A DNA stretch of 64,000 nucleotides. Source: Callaeas wilsoni. Lineage: Eukaryota; Chordata; Aves; Passeriformes; Callaeidae. Under the pieces are notes generated by a model. It was given only the letters and a program-made list of their open reading frames with translations, ran no database searches and was not told the DNA's origin. Below are positions 1-12,418 of this stretch, piece by piece. The stretch spans positions 496,001 to 560,000 of the forward strand of contig VWPU01014059.1 in the NCBI GenBank assembly GCA_013398955.1. The letters run 5' to 3'. Position numbers and translations under genes: made by a program. Positions within the stretch are counted from its first letter, which is position 1, and each line of letters starts with the position of its first letter.

Positions 1-3000
1 ATCTCATAAAATCAACACCCATGAACTTAAACAGACAGAGGTCTCAAAGGCCAAAATATTGCTCTTTTGAGAAAGTGATACATGCTAGAAAAACAGAACA
101 TTACTTACTGTCTTTTTCAATGACCATCTTGTTTCTTGACATTAGTTTCTAAAGCAAAAATTCTTTCTGTATGAGGGACCAGATCTGTCTTATGTTCCTT
201 CTAAAACAACCTGCGTGTGATCAATGAAAAGGAATTCTATGACATCTGCCCTGTATTGCAGGAGACTGGGGGTGTATCAACACACAATATAAATTCAGAA
301 AGAAAATTCTACCTCCAGAAATGATGTAGGGGAAAAAAAAAGCTTACAGTCCTCTAGTTTAGTGTCTATTGTTTTCTTCAGCTTTTTTTATTTTTTTATT
401 GCTTACTTTTTAGATTTGATCATATATCCAGATCTCACTTCCAGAATATCAAATCCAGAACTCAAAAATGAGAAGTGTTCTTTTGTATCATGTCTGAGAA
501 CTACGTTTACTTTGGATTTGTGATCTCCTTTGGCTGTGTGGAGTGAATTTTTGTGCACAGGAAACAGTTTGAGCAGCCCTGGAAACCCACAAATATTTCT
601 AGACATAATTCTGCCTCCAGCCACATTCATACAGCATTAAATCTAGACCTGTTCCAGATTTACAGGGAAAAATTGAATTTGATTTTTTTTCTCATTATAT
701 ATTCTGTTGTTTTGGCAGTAGAATGGGCCAGAGTGTGCTAACAAATCCACCGACGAAGGAAAGAAAAAGTTCACTCTTTCCATGCATATTGGGTAGAAAA
801 TATCATTCAATAGTTATATTCGCAGGGGAAAGGAGAACAGATGTAGAAGAGACATTTTATATCTTTGTTGCTCTGAAAGTTATGGTGATAACAGTGCCAC
901 TTATACGTATATTTATCCCCAATGCTTACAACTGTGATTCACTCTAACTTTCCAACTGTTCAGGCATGTGGGTATTTGTTACAGTAGTGCAAGCCCATTG
1001 CCACTTGGATTTAAACCACACATTTCTTTTTTATTTCTCTTCTGGCTAACAGCCCAAATCCACGCAGCAGGTGCTGTCTTAGGAATGTCACCGTCTAATA
1101 AAAGTACTGTAACATAACACAGAACCAATAAAAATTTCTTTGCATAGACTGTTTTTCCTGACAGACTGGATTCCTAATAAGACAATGTCTACAAAATCTA
1201 AGGAGGATGAAAATATAAGCTTTATTGTTAAGTAGATATTTTTTCTCCCTTGTTTGGACAATGAACTCAGATATCAAGTGACAGAAGCTGTGTGAGACTT
1301 GTACAAACCTTTCTCTGTCAGCAAAACAGGCAGGGAAATGGGGAACCCTGGCATTGCATGTTGTTTTCATTATTTCTTGGTGAGAACTATGACTCCATTC
1401 ATGGCAGGATAAAGGATTTAATCAAGGAAAATACAATTAAAACAAGACAACTGGAGTAATCAGCAATTGTTTGGTAAAAGATTTGCAGATTCATTTTATC
1501 TATAAGATCTGCATGGATGTAATTTTCAAACTCTGAATTTCTCAGGATGTTGCTTTTATGTATCTATTTTGTAATGCAGAGCATTTCCAGGCCGATTTCA
1601 TCTGAGATATGATTTAAACACCCAGTACTTCATAAATCCCATATACAAAAAACTAATTAGCAGTTCAAACAAAGGAAAGATTTTAGCTTTCAGCAATATT
1701 TTAGAGGCCCTGAAACTGGGAACAAAAGTCATTAGACATCAGACTGCAAGGCTGAAGTGCAGACACAACAGTATTTTCAAGCTGGATGAACAGAGAGTGG
1801 CATTACATCCCTAATGACTGTTTACTTCAGCTGTAGCTGCTATTCTAATTGACTTTTTTATTTTTTTCAAAGACAGACGTTCAAAACAAGGTTCAGAGGT
1901 GGAATATGTTTAAGAAGTTATATTCAACAGAATAGGATGCATAAGATATAAATACATATGTTTGTTCTTCTTTTAAAACTCCTTCTACCTGTCTTGCTCA
2001 GAAAGTCTTTCAGCTCTCAATCTGTTTTGGCTCTGCAAGACATCTAAAAATATCACAAGGTAAAAAAGTTTGATTTTTGGTGCGCAGATAATGTTAAGCT
2101 AATCACTTAACATGAAGTATAATTTTCAGTGTAGTAGAACAGGTCATGTTCAAGTGCATGATGGTTAATTTTGAGATTTTCTAACACAATGCATTCCTGC
2201 CCAGCACAATACAAGTGCTTATGCAGATCAGAAAATTCACTTTTGCAGCATGAACATACCAGTCATTTTCTCTGTAAAATTATAATTTATCTTTTTAATT
2301 CTATATTAAAATCGTATTTCAAAATTCACACCAAGATTTCAAACTGCTTTAGAAACAGGAATTACATTTCAGAATGTGTTGACAAAATAATCATAACTGC
2401 AATAAAGATGGAAATACTGTAATAGAGTGATTTGCTATAGGGGAGTATCCTCGTTCAAGATGACAATCTAAACACAAATATGTAACTACCAGAAATCAGC
2501 AGGGCTTAAGCACAGATAAAAACTAAAAACATACTTAAAATTTTCCTGACTCAGGGCCAAATCAATTAAGTAGTATCACCAGATTTTCACAGTGACCCAT
2601 ACACTCTATTAACAGACTTTTCTTAAAATTGTTGTAACAAAAATAGGATAATATATTGGGCATACACTGAGCATACTTGCATATATGGGGTCTACAGGGG
2701 AAGAAATCCAACTATTGCAATGCAAAACAGCACAGACTGGTGGTCTTAAATTTAAATATTAACTGCCTTTGAAAGCTGTTATTATTTACCTGCCAAAGCT
2801 AGTACTAGTCTTAAATATGTCAGAAAACACAACATTGGAGATCACTTCAAATATAAACCTGAATCAGCACTTAGCAGTTGTGGTTTTTTGATTGGAAATG
2901 AAGAATTGTAATTGTTAGTGCAAAAGTGCTGATTAATTCTGCTTTTCTTTGTAGTGTGTGTTTTCACTGGCATTAATTCTGAAATTTACAGTATATATTC

Positions 3001-4305
3001 TTACACACAGGGTGCTTGATGGGGCACCCCTTTATTCATTTCCTTTCTTCTTGGCACAAGCAAGCAGTGTCAAAAGGAAACAAAAGTAACTTTCCAAAGA
3101 CTAAGTGCAAATGGCTAAGACACTTCTGTTTTTCCATTTCTTTCACACTCACTCTTTTTGTTTGTTTTTTTTTTTTAATCTTTACTCAGACAACATAGAG
3201 CTTTTTCTGTGCTACCTTTAATTAATGGAAAACAGTTCAGAGGGAGAAAGGAGAAAATGCCTGCAGGGAAGAGTTTACTTTCTAGTAAGGACTTTGCATT
3301 GCAAGTAGCTGACAAAGGATTTTGTTTTCCAGTGGTATCAGAAAATTAAAAACTTTAGTTCTAGAATGCCTATATCTACTGAAAAGTTTTCTGCACATAT
3401 GATAAACAGAATTAATTGCTGCACTAGCTTTGCATAGAAGCTAAATTTCTCTCTCCATAATGTTATTATTCCTACTATGATGAGACTTAAATGATATATC
3501 AGGATGTCATTGTGCTAATTCTATATATTCCTATAATAAAATCTAGTCTCCTGGCAATTGATTAAATAAAATAAATGAAATCTTCCCTTTTAAAAAGAAT
3601 TGTTGGAAAGAAGTGGATACAAGAATCAGTTAACAATAGCAGAAATCTTCCCTCCGTGATTGAGCTTAATGATACACAATATAATCTCCATCCATTATAA
3701 CAAAACACATAATACATAATTGATGGATTTATGTATTATTGCAGATAAATAAGCCTGCCTTACTATTTAATTCTGACCTATGCTTTTACAAATATTCTGA
3801 CCAGCTTGCAAAACATGTGACTTTGTCGAGTGAAGCAGATGGGCAGAATTACTTCATAGACGTATAAACTTAAAGGTTAATGTAACACTCAGTCAAATGG
3901 TAATGCACAAATACCTTTACATTTGTCAAAGCATCTGAGCACTTCATAATGCACTCTGCATATTTGCACCTCTGCTCTGATACAAGGCACTGTCATTTAC
4001 CCCTTTCATAAGTAAAATTAAAATAAACAGAATCTGGGCAATGGCTAACTGAGTTAAATTCCTGTAGGACTGACTGTCTTTCCCATCTACAGTTATCATA
4101 TATTTACGAGAAATATTCTCATTAATTTTATCTGATGAATATACTACTCATATATATTACACCACTGATAAATAGACATTTATCTGAGAGGTCAGTTTTC
4201 TGAGACCTTTCATTGTCATTTTATAAGTAAATGGGAGTTGAAAAGAACCTGGAATAAATGGAAAGAAATCAGTTTGGAAGAAACATCCATTGTTAAATAT
4301 ATAAG
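1..4305. other. Unique AT-rich non-coding stretch
   Basis: I see no gene or recognisable mobile element here. The open frames are all below 100 codons, start at chance ATGs and show no domain, signal peptide or codon-period signal. The DNA is AT-rich with short A and T runs, including a T12 at 3165-3176. The only structured item is an 11-bp inverted repeat at 3709-3739, listed separately. Weakly diverged exons or conserved non-coding elements cannot be excluded by eye. Confidence 0.6.
3709..3739. repeat. 11-bp perfect inverted repeat (hairpin)
   Basis: The left arm ATAATACATAA (3709-3719) is the exact reverse complement of TTATGTATTAT (3729-3739), with a 9-nt loop between them. Both arms are AT-only apart from one C/G pair, so the cruciform or RNA hairpin would be weak. 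There is no terminator context, and vertebrate transcription does not use such terminators. It is most likely a chance palindrome in AT-rich DNA. Confidence 0.6.
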
Positions 4306-5186
4306 TGTCTGCACGGCTTTCTGTGGCAAGGTTTTGGTAGGCAGAGGTCTATAAGGGCGGCTTCTGTGAGAAGCTGTCAGAAGCTTCTCCTATGTGTGAC
4401 AGAACCAATGCCAGTTGGCTGCAAGACAGACCCACCCCTGGCCAAGGCTGAGCCCATCAGCATCAGTGGTAGCACTGCTGGGATGACATGTTTAGGTGAG
4501 GGAGAAAAACGCTCAGCAGCAATTGCAGTGGGAGAAAGGAGTGAGAAGATGAGAGAAACAACTTGGCTGACGCCAAAATCAGTGAAGGCAGACAGGGAGA
4601 AGGACCTCCAGGTGCCGGAGCAGAGATCCTCCTATAGCCCAAGGTGAAGACCATGGTGAGGAAGCTGTCCCCTTGTCACCCTGTGTGACATCTGCAGTGG
4701 AGCAGATTTTCTGGCAGGACCTGTAATCCCATGGGGGGCCCATGTTGGGGCAGCCTGTTTCTGAAGGACTGCCTCCCTGGAAGTGACCCACACTGGAGCA
4801 GGAGGAAGAGTGAGACGAGTGGGAGAAATAATAGTGATGAACTAGCTGCAAACCTATTCCACATCCATCTCTGATGCTTGCGGGAGAGGAAGTAGAGAAA
4901 ATCAGGAATGAAGTTGAGCCCATGAAAAAGGGAGGCGTGGGAGGAAGGTGTTTTAAGATTTAGTTTTTAATTCTCATTACCCTACCCAGATTTGATTTTT
5001 TTAAGAAATTAAACTAATTTCCTGACGTCGAGTGTTTTGCCTGTGATCGTAATTGGTGACTGATCTCATCCTTATCTCTACCCATGAGCCTTTCCTTATA
5101 TTTTCTCTCCTCTGTGCAGCTGAGGAGAAGAGTGATAGAGCAGCTTTGGTGGGCACCTGGCATTCAGTCAGGGTCGGTCCAAAACA
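4306..5186 (+). mobile_element. Avian endogenous retrovirus LTR, probably solo
   Basis: I match this from memory to an abundant avian LTR family, in this order: a 5' end starting TGTCTGCACGGC; the segment gtgagaagctgtcagaagct; 'ccatggtgaggaagctgtcc'; a middle built from diverged units containing 'cccacactggagcag'; 'gaagttgagcccatgaaaaa'; 'ggaaggtgttttaagattta'; and a 3' part 'ggtgggcacctggcattcag' ending ...AAAACA at 5186. The ends fit the TG...CA rule. The poly(A) signal is decayed to AATTAAA near 5007. No gag, pol or env sequence lies on either side, and I see no convincing target-site duplication, so it is probably an old solo LTR. The middle unit array looks short compared with the form I remember. 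The family name and exact ends need a Repbase or Dfam search. The open frames inside it are not genes. Confidence 0.75.
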
Positions 5187-8100
5187 GTGTCTATGCCATA
5201 TTTAAGAAATAAGTCACTTCCCTGTTTATCACTCACAGAACAGGCAGGTATTTAGAGGAAATTCAGTACGTAGTGTACTAGGAATGTTATTAGTTTAAAT
5301 AATCCACTGTTTTGGTATGGGAAAAGAAAATATTTTCTTTGAAAATCTGAACCATCGGCATCGCGAATGTTTGTTCTAAAGCAGTTCACTTCATTAGAAC
5401 TTTTCTCCTTAAATGAATTTTTCTTCATATTTTTAGTGAGTAATATTTAAGTATTTGTTACACATTTGTAATTCTTGTCATCTTTTAAAACACAAAGGAG
5501 ATCTTTAAAACCTTGTATGAGGAAGAATTTTGCAAATGTTTGTCAGCCTTCTCATTGAAGTAAAAAAAACCTTTTAGGCAACAATCTTAGCAATATTTGG
5601 TTTTACTAAATAATTTTCTGATAAAATTAATTAGAAAAGTGTATAAAATTTTAAGTAAAGGAGGTAAGAGGACAAAAAGAGAAAAGAATGAGAGAAAGGA
5701 AAAAGAAGAGGAAGAAAAGAAGAGAGGAGAAAATAATGAATTTTGAATTAGCACAGGATATTAGGGAATAATTTTTAATTTTCCAATGTTTTTCTGCAGA
5801 AATCTAGACTGTAACTGTAAAACATATGTACAGAACAGCTGTAGTAATTTAGATTGTTTGTTAGCTTTGTTCTCTTTTCTTAGTGCCCAGGTTTAGGTTT
5901 GTGTATAAACAGAGTATCCTCCGGCAGTTCAGAAACACACCCATCGGGCTGCTTCTCCCTCTTTTGGGGAGTCAGGAGTGTTTGTGGAATTTTACAGGCT
6001 GCTGCTAAGAGGTGGGACTGTGGTGATATGTGAGCATTTTTCCATCTGTTCCATTTTGATTTACCCAAATTCCATGCAGATAAAGAAGAGCTGTTACATC
6101 TGACAGACCTCCCTAGGCTGCACTATAAACAGCAGGAAAGACCACCTGCTACACAGAAACTCATGCTACATCAAAGCAGCAAGGATGGCCCAATCCCAAT
6201 CAGATGGCAGCAGAACTTCTAACCACAGCATTTGTTTACTAAGTTTAGAAAAATTAAAAGAGTGTTCTGCAGACTAGGTGTAAAAAGCCCATTCAAGGAT
6301 TCTCCAGAGAGGTGTAAATATTTTTCATAAAACAAAATGAGTTTATAATTGGTCTTGCCTGCTGTTCATCATTTGTTTATGTATGTATTACCCCCAGATT
6401 TCTTTTACTTATATATCATGGCTTCATCAACCTCCACATATATGAACTAAAGACCAGATTCTCTCAGGCTGTTGGAAAATGAGGTAATTCACTACCATGA
6501 CTTACCCTGTTCCATCAATAAAAGAAATTTCCCTTAAAAAGAAAAAGAAAATATAAAAGTCTTGATGACAAGCAGAAACTAGGCCTTTATGTAAGGTTTT
6601 GTGTCTTAAAATATTTTTTACTGCCTTAAAGCAGAGCAACAGCTAGAATAATGATGATGTGTAATACAGTTTATTACTGAAAGCAGTGCTGAAGATGGTA
6701 GAATAAAAGCATTAGAAAATAATCCCTTTCACATTCTGCTATTGAAAGAATAAGTTTAGAGCATCATCTCTACATGCTTCTCAATATATCTCACAACTGG
6801 ATCACTGAAAAGAAGTCAGTCCTCATTTCTGTTTTTACTGCTCCTCTCATTATCCGTAAATATCAGGGTAATGTTCAGAAATGTTGTGAGTTATAAATTT
6901 GGGAATGAGAGTGCAAGAACCTAGGCATATCTCCTGAGCTACAAAAGAGTCATTAGAGAGTAACTCAAAAGCTTCTAACTATTGGCCTACACTGAATTCA
7001 CACTGACAGCTTAGAGCAGAAAAACTCCATATGCCCTTACCAGTCCCTTGAGCAATCAAATCCCTCATATTTTACACCTGGACTTTTTAATGAATTGTTG
7101 CAATAACAGCAGGTTTGGGGAAATTGTGTTCTAATTAATATAATGTTGCACGATTTCAAACAGCTGTGTATAAAATGAACAAAACCAAAACTGTGTTTTA
7201 ATTTGTTCTAACAAAGGAATCAAACAAATAGGATTTTCTAATTAGCTTTCAACTCTTCCCTCCCCAGCTGAATATGTAAGAACCGAAGGGTGGACACTGA
7301 GTTTTACTTTTTTTGAAACAGAAACTTTTAAAGGAAGGCAAGGTTACAACTATCTAGAGCTAATAGAGTGGGAATGTAAATTTCAACACCATATTCAAAG
7401 TTTGGCAGTGCATTCAAATAAGCTTAAATAAGAAGAGGAATAATGAAACTCGTTGCTATTGCAGTGCATATGTTAGTCCACCCCCTAGTACAAGCTAGAA
7501 GTACTGCATAACAGAATAGACATGAGAAACCTTAACAAAGTTGTTTGGTGCCACAACTGAAGTAGCTGATACATTGCTGCTAAAAATGAAGAATCCTGAG
7601 AAAAGACTGAAGAAGACTTTAACAGTCCCTAAGAATTCTCATGGTTTTGTCATTTTGTCACATTCGCCTATTTATACTCATATGCAGGACACACAGAAAT
7701 GAGTAAACCCAATTCACTCATGCAAAGAGCTGCTTTTCTGAAACTGTTTCATTCCAGCACCTAAGATCATGTTCTCATTCAAATTAAATACATTTTCATC
7801 TCCTAAACTCTGCATGAAATATGTATATTTATTATGCTTTCCAGATAAAAAATACCTAACCACTGAAGAAGCAAGAATAAATGAACAGAACTATTATGCT
7901 CTTATTTAAATTATTGCAATCTTATTTCTTTGACCATATCAGTCTAAAATTTTAGCTAGCGTGTCTTACTATCCAAGTGCATAGTAAACAGATTATCTTT
8001 TCTCTACATCTAACTTTCTATTTCATTAAAAATACCATAATCAAAACAACCCCCAACAAAATAAAACAAAAACAGAAACAAAAAACACCATCAAACAAAT

Positions 8101-8295
8101 GAATAATGTAATTTTCCCTGGCATTTAATATTATATCTTATTTTTGCTTTAATAAAATATAGAGCACATCAAGCAAGCAAGCACAGATATAAATTTTCCT
8201 TCCTGAGAAATGAGGTGCTGCTGTTTTAGCTTTTGCTTTCTTACCACTAGTGATGTCTAGACAAACTGTTGGAATGGAAAGCATTTACAGCAAAC
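5187..8295. other. Unique AT-rich non-coding stretch
   Basis: No gene is recognised. A purine-rich segment runs through about 5657-5733. Near 8041-8100 there is a loose A/C-rich tract of degenerate CAAAA-type units. The open frame on the minus strand at about 5880-6068 (62 codons) resembles nothing I know and has no supporting splice or promoter context. Nothing else is distinguishable from neutral intergenic or intronic DNA. Confidence 0.55.
5690..5733 (+). repeat. 44-nt uninterrupted purine run
   Basis: From 5690 to 5733 every base on the + strand is A or G, in irregular AAGA/GAGG units, and flanking purine-rich sequence starts at about 5657. It is not a perfect microsatellite. Homopurine runs of this length can form triplex (H-DNA) structures when supercoiled, but whether this one does is inference. 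Confidence 0.7.
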
Positions 8296-8448
8296 GAAAG
8301 GAAGGAAGGAAGGAAGGAAGGAAGGAAGGAAGGAAGGAAGGAAGGAAGGAAGGAAGGAAGGAAGGAAGGAAGGAAGGAAGGAAGGAAGGAAGGAAGGAAG
8401 GAAGGAAGGAAGGAAGGAAGGAAGGAAGGAAGGAAGGAGGGAGAGGAG
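8296..8448. repeat. (GGAA)n microsatellite, about 35 units
   Basis: An essentially perfect tetranucleotide array of GGAA (GAAG/AAGG) runs from about 8298 to 8438 and continues as GGGAGAGGAG to 8448. The whole 153-nt segment is pure purine on the + strand. Because the unit is four bases and contains no stop codon, open frames appear in several frames on both strands, encoding Lys-Glu-Gly-Arg or Ser-Phe-Leu-Pro repeats. These are artefacts, not genes. GGAA is the core site of ETS-family transcription factors, so the array is a potential multi-site ETS platform, but no function can be claimed. It should be length-polymorphic between individuals. Confidence 0.98.
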
Positions 8449-11400
8449 CAAATTAGAAGAGTAAGTGGATGCACAGCTTTTTTAATGGAAAATTCATGAT
8501 TCATATTGGTCATATTTTGGGAAGAAAAACTATGACCAACAACTAATGTAAAACCAATTATACTCAGCTAATACCAGTTTTCATTAAGATTCCTTCCCTT
8601 AATTCTTTAGACATCCCCATTGTTAACATATTTTAAAAGACCTTAAAAATGTGAAAAAAATCTCTGTCTGAAACAAAAATATACTTACTCAGATTAAGTC
8701 TTCCCTTGCATTTAATCTGTAAAGGCAAATTATCTTCTTCATTCAGAGCATTATCAGAAGGGGTTTATGTATTTCTGCTTTTATAACATACTATAACTTT
8801 CAGATTAACTTATAGTTAATATAAACTAGAGTCTTTTTAAGTCTCTAAAAGGTCATGTGTGATGTTTCATGTTTGCATTGGCATCGTCGATCCAATTGGA
8901 CCTCATAAAATCCATGTCACAGAGCCTGGTTTGAACGAGTGCAACCTGAAAGTACTTAATGCAGTATCAATGAGGTTCAGAATATGGGGAATAGAGAACC
9001 AGGTCTGCCCCTGTGTGATCATGATTCAAGTTACAGTAAACTTGATATCCTTGTAAATGAAATATTCTTAAGGTCTCTGAGTTCACACCACATGTGAATT
9101 GCAACATTTGATACAACTTTTACTTTGCCTTGGAAATACCTAACAAATGAGCTAGGGTTTAATGAGGTTATTGTCCCTCACAAGGAGGAAAGCAAGGCAA
9201 CCTAAGACTTATTTTTTCTCTCTCACATATCCGTAAATCAGGGGTAACATCATTTAAGTCATGTTGCAGCTAGGTACCTCTGGTACCTTCTAAGATAATA
9301 GGCTATATATTTTCCCTTATGGTTTCAGGAAGCTTTGTGGTGTTAGAAGCACACTATTTTTGGATGAGATATGAAACAAATCCCAACTGCTTGCATTTTT
9401 TCAAGATTGCATAACATTTTTCAGAGGAGCCGAATGTGTTAATTACAGTGTTCTGGCCAAATTAAACTGCATATATAGTTGTAATCTCTCCATGTGATAT
9501 TTCCTCTGAAACTCTGCCTAGCTCTGGTTGGCTGTGCACTTCTTGCCCTATGCATATAGGCACAACTGAGAGCTGAAGGCAACAGCAGAACAGAGTGCTT
9601 GTGGTAGATTCAATGACATTGCTCTCTGTTTACTTTGGAAAGCACCTTGTGACGCCTCATAAATATTTGGTTACCATACGCAGAGGTTCGAACTGCTCTG
9701 TACAAAGACCACTGCCAGTGGTCAAAGTAGGCATGCCTTTGCTGCAGATGTTTTTTAACAAGATAGCCCAGATACTTTGGCCTGTTTGTGAAGGTTATCT
9801 TACCTTACAGGCAGAAGGGTTCCTAAATCTATATTAAGTTTTTTACTCAGAGGCCATTGGGCAAAAAAAAAAAATTAATTGAAATGTTCTCTCTTACACA
9901 TGTGAAGGATTCCTACTTTCTCTCATGCAGATCTTATGGCTTGTTATACAAAATCTGCTCACATCGATCTAATGTTTGACTAAAAGTAACCTATAAAATG
10001 CTCATATATGCGTAACAAGTAGGATCAACTACAGTCTAGTATTAGTCACTGATGCCAAGTCTGTAGCCAAGAGTATTTGCAGGGCAGATAACCAGGCACC
10101 TTTGTGATCACCTTGAGATGTATAGCTTAAGAGACACTCTAATATGTATCAAAATCTTTCTTGTGCCTTTTGAATAGGATTTTATATTGGCATCTACAAT
10201 ATTCCACAGTACTTAAACTTTACTCTTTTCTGTAATATCCTCATGTTAGAGATATATATATATATATTTCAGATGTATATATTAATTAGATAAAGAATAA
10301 AATATGCTACCTGGGCTACTTGTTAGGCTTTTTAAAAAATGTTGTTTATTAGAAAAATTATCGAGAACCACTTTGTTTTGAAGGATTTCCAATTCTTCAT
10401 GAGCTTTTCAAGTGCTTAAAATTATAGTGATTGATGCTAACAGATGTTATTCCATATGATCAGTGATATTATCTGATGATTAACTTCTAAACAATGCAAC
10501 AATATGTTACTTGAAATATTCATTTGCAGATGCTACAGAAGGCCATTAAAGTACCTGACTATTCAAAAGACTATATGAATACTGATATTAAATAGAAACA
10601 CCTGCTGCATAAATATTCTAAAGAAGTCACTCCCAATTTGTCTTGCTTGTAAGGGAGGATTCTATTGTAATGAAGTTCAAGATGGTTGAAAATCAACAGT
10701 AGGAGCTAGAGAACTGTAGTCTAATTTTAAAACGAAGCTGATGACTGACCTCCAGACTATCTTATAAAAAATTTATTGGCACAAATTTACTTCTAAACAG
10801 AGCAATGTGTAAACTGCCTTCACCTTACTAAGCAAAAAAATTCTATTTGGTAAATATAATTTTACTGAAAAAAATAATAAAAACCCCTAATTTTTAAATG
10901 TGATTGCTTTGTGATTGCTTTTTTTTTATAATTATAATTTTGGAACTTGAAATTTATGTCTAAACTGTGTTCTTTTCCTTGCTTGTAGTTGTGCTCAAAT
11001 ATTTTTCATGTTCAGAAATTCAAAAACAAGTTATCCCTAAAACAAATAGATTAATATGGCCTTTCTTATAATTAGATCTTTAAGTGTCAAAAACAAAATA
11101 GTATAAATACATTTTAGAGTTTAGAAATTACCCCATAACCTCATCCAGTTAGTGTTTACATTGTGAACCAAAGGACAGAGGTGATTGGAAAGAAACCCCA
11201 ATCAAAACAGTGAGATCCAGCCTGAACATTAACAGAACTAAGATGCAGACACACGTTTCTTTTCTAAATTCACCTTCAGATGTCTTTGACTTCTTTATCG
11301 TGTTTCTTCACCCGTTATCTTGCAAGGAATGCAAAAAATTCTGTCCTGAACTATTTTCTTACTGTTATTTCAGCTGGGTCACAGACACAAACCGTGGTAC

Positions 11401-11519
11401 CTGGCACGTGTTCTTTTCCTTGGGAAAACCAGTGTCTGCTTCTCTTTTTCTCATTTGCATAATACCTTGATGCTCATATTACATCAAACACAAGTCAGCA
11501 TTTGTTAGAAATGAGTGTT
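8449..11519. other. Unique AT-rich non-coding stretch
   Basis: No gene is recognised. Minor tracts are an A12 at 9863-9874, an (AT)8 dinucleotide run at 10252-10267, a doubled 'gtgattgcttt' near 10903-10924, and two GGTACC sites separated by TCT near 9275-9289. Open frames at about 8859-9056, 9595-9837 and 11210-11470 have no recognisable domain and begin at chance ATGs. They are treated as noise. Confidence 0.55.
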
Positions 11520-11594
11520 TGAGATTGACTAAAAAATCATCGGCAAGGGTATCAGCAAAAGCCTGATTTAATATTAAGTGACTGCACAACAAAG

Positions 11595-11600
11595 TTTATT
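11595..11600 (-). promoter_or_regulatory. LTR poly(A) signal AATAAA
   Basis: The minus strand reads AATAAA followed directly by CTTTGTTGTGCAG, a GT-rich downstream element. This matches the arrangement at the R/U5 boundary of retroviral LTRs and supports both the orientation and the LTR identity of the surrounding element. Confidence 0.65.
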
Positions 11601-11817
11601 GGCAAGATTCACTCTACTACTTAGGACAGTTAAGGTACAACAGGAAAAAACAAGCCATAAAAAAACCCCCAAAAAATCTAAACATTCAAAACAGAAATTA
11701 AATAAGAACTATCTAGGTGTGTGTGGATGTGGGTGTATTTAGGTGCCTGTGACAAAGGATAGTGAGAGCAAGGATAAAAAGGAACATGGCCTAAAAGTTT
11801 AACAGCACTCAACAGTA

Positions 11818-12025
11818 CTTTAACTTAATTTATATCTTAAATTTAATTTATAACTTAACTTTAACTATTTAACAGAGGAATAACAGTTAACAGCATTTAA
11901 CCTAACATAACTTCAAAGTTATACTTAGCAACCTAGCAAAAGAACAACACTTAGCAACACTTAGCTTATAACTTATGTTGAACTTAACCTCTTAGCAAAA
12001 GAACAACACTTAGCAGCATTTAAGA
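11818..12025 (-). repeat. Degenerate tandem repeats inside the minus-strand LTR
   Basis: Two copies of a 23-bp core reading tagcaaaagaacaacactta plus gca start at 11934 and 11993, a 59-bp period. They are embedded in a longer run of cttag/aactta/tttaa words, for example 'cttaaatttaatttataact' near 11837. This looks like a minisatellite that expanded within the LTR between its TATA box and its poly(A) signal. The outer limits are approximate. Confidence 0.7.
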
Positions 12026-12412
12026 AGTCATAAGTCACAAGCTTACTTACAGGCCTAACTTACTTCAATATTCAAGATATGTAAACATTTAAGAAAGCAG
12101 CATTTCTCCCAGATTTGCTATAGTATGTGCGCATGTTTATGTCTCCAGACAGAAAGAGTCAGTGCAAGCAAGGTACCTGTGAAAAATTCCCCTCAGATGT
12201 CGGTGGAATATTCACTTTGGATGCTTTTGCATCTCCCCATGGGTGAAGGGTTGGGCCTCAAGCAGTCAGGGTGTCAGCCCAGGACTCCTACCTCCAGGTA
12301 CAGAAAACCTGAGGGTGTGCTGGCTCTGAGATGTGTCCCCTGCAGAAGGAGGTTGCTGTTCGCAGCCCGCTGTGGTCCAGGAGAACTCAAAGGGTCTCAT
12401 TTGGGACCGCTG

Positions 12413-12418
12413 TTTATA
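12413..12418 (-). promoter_or_regulatory. LTR TATA box
   Basis: TATAAA on the minus strand sits in the context CCC-TATAAA-CAGCGGTCCC, the expected U3 core-promoter position of the LTR. About 250 bp of LTR precedes it, a plausible U3 length. Whether it still drives transcription cannot be judged from sequence. Confidence 0.55.

Noticed and set aside
4366..4923. Open frames of 62-114 codons on both strands
   Set aside because: They lie inside the recognised LTR; GC-richer repeat DNA simply has fewer stops.
8247..8513. Overlapping 64-88 codon open frames on both strands encoding Lys-Glu-Gly-Arg or Ser-Phe-Leu-Pro repeats
   Set aside because: They are created by a stop-free four-base microsatellite read in different frames.
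11934..12015. The 23-bp repeats at 59-bp spacing as a CRISPR-like array
   Set aside because: Only two copies, embedded in AT-rich related words inside a vertebrate LTR; no cas genes and not a prokaryotic sequence.
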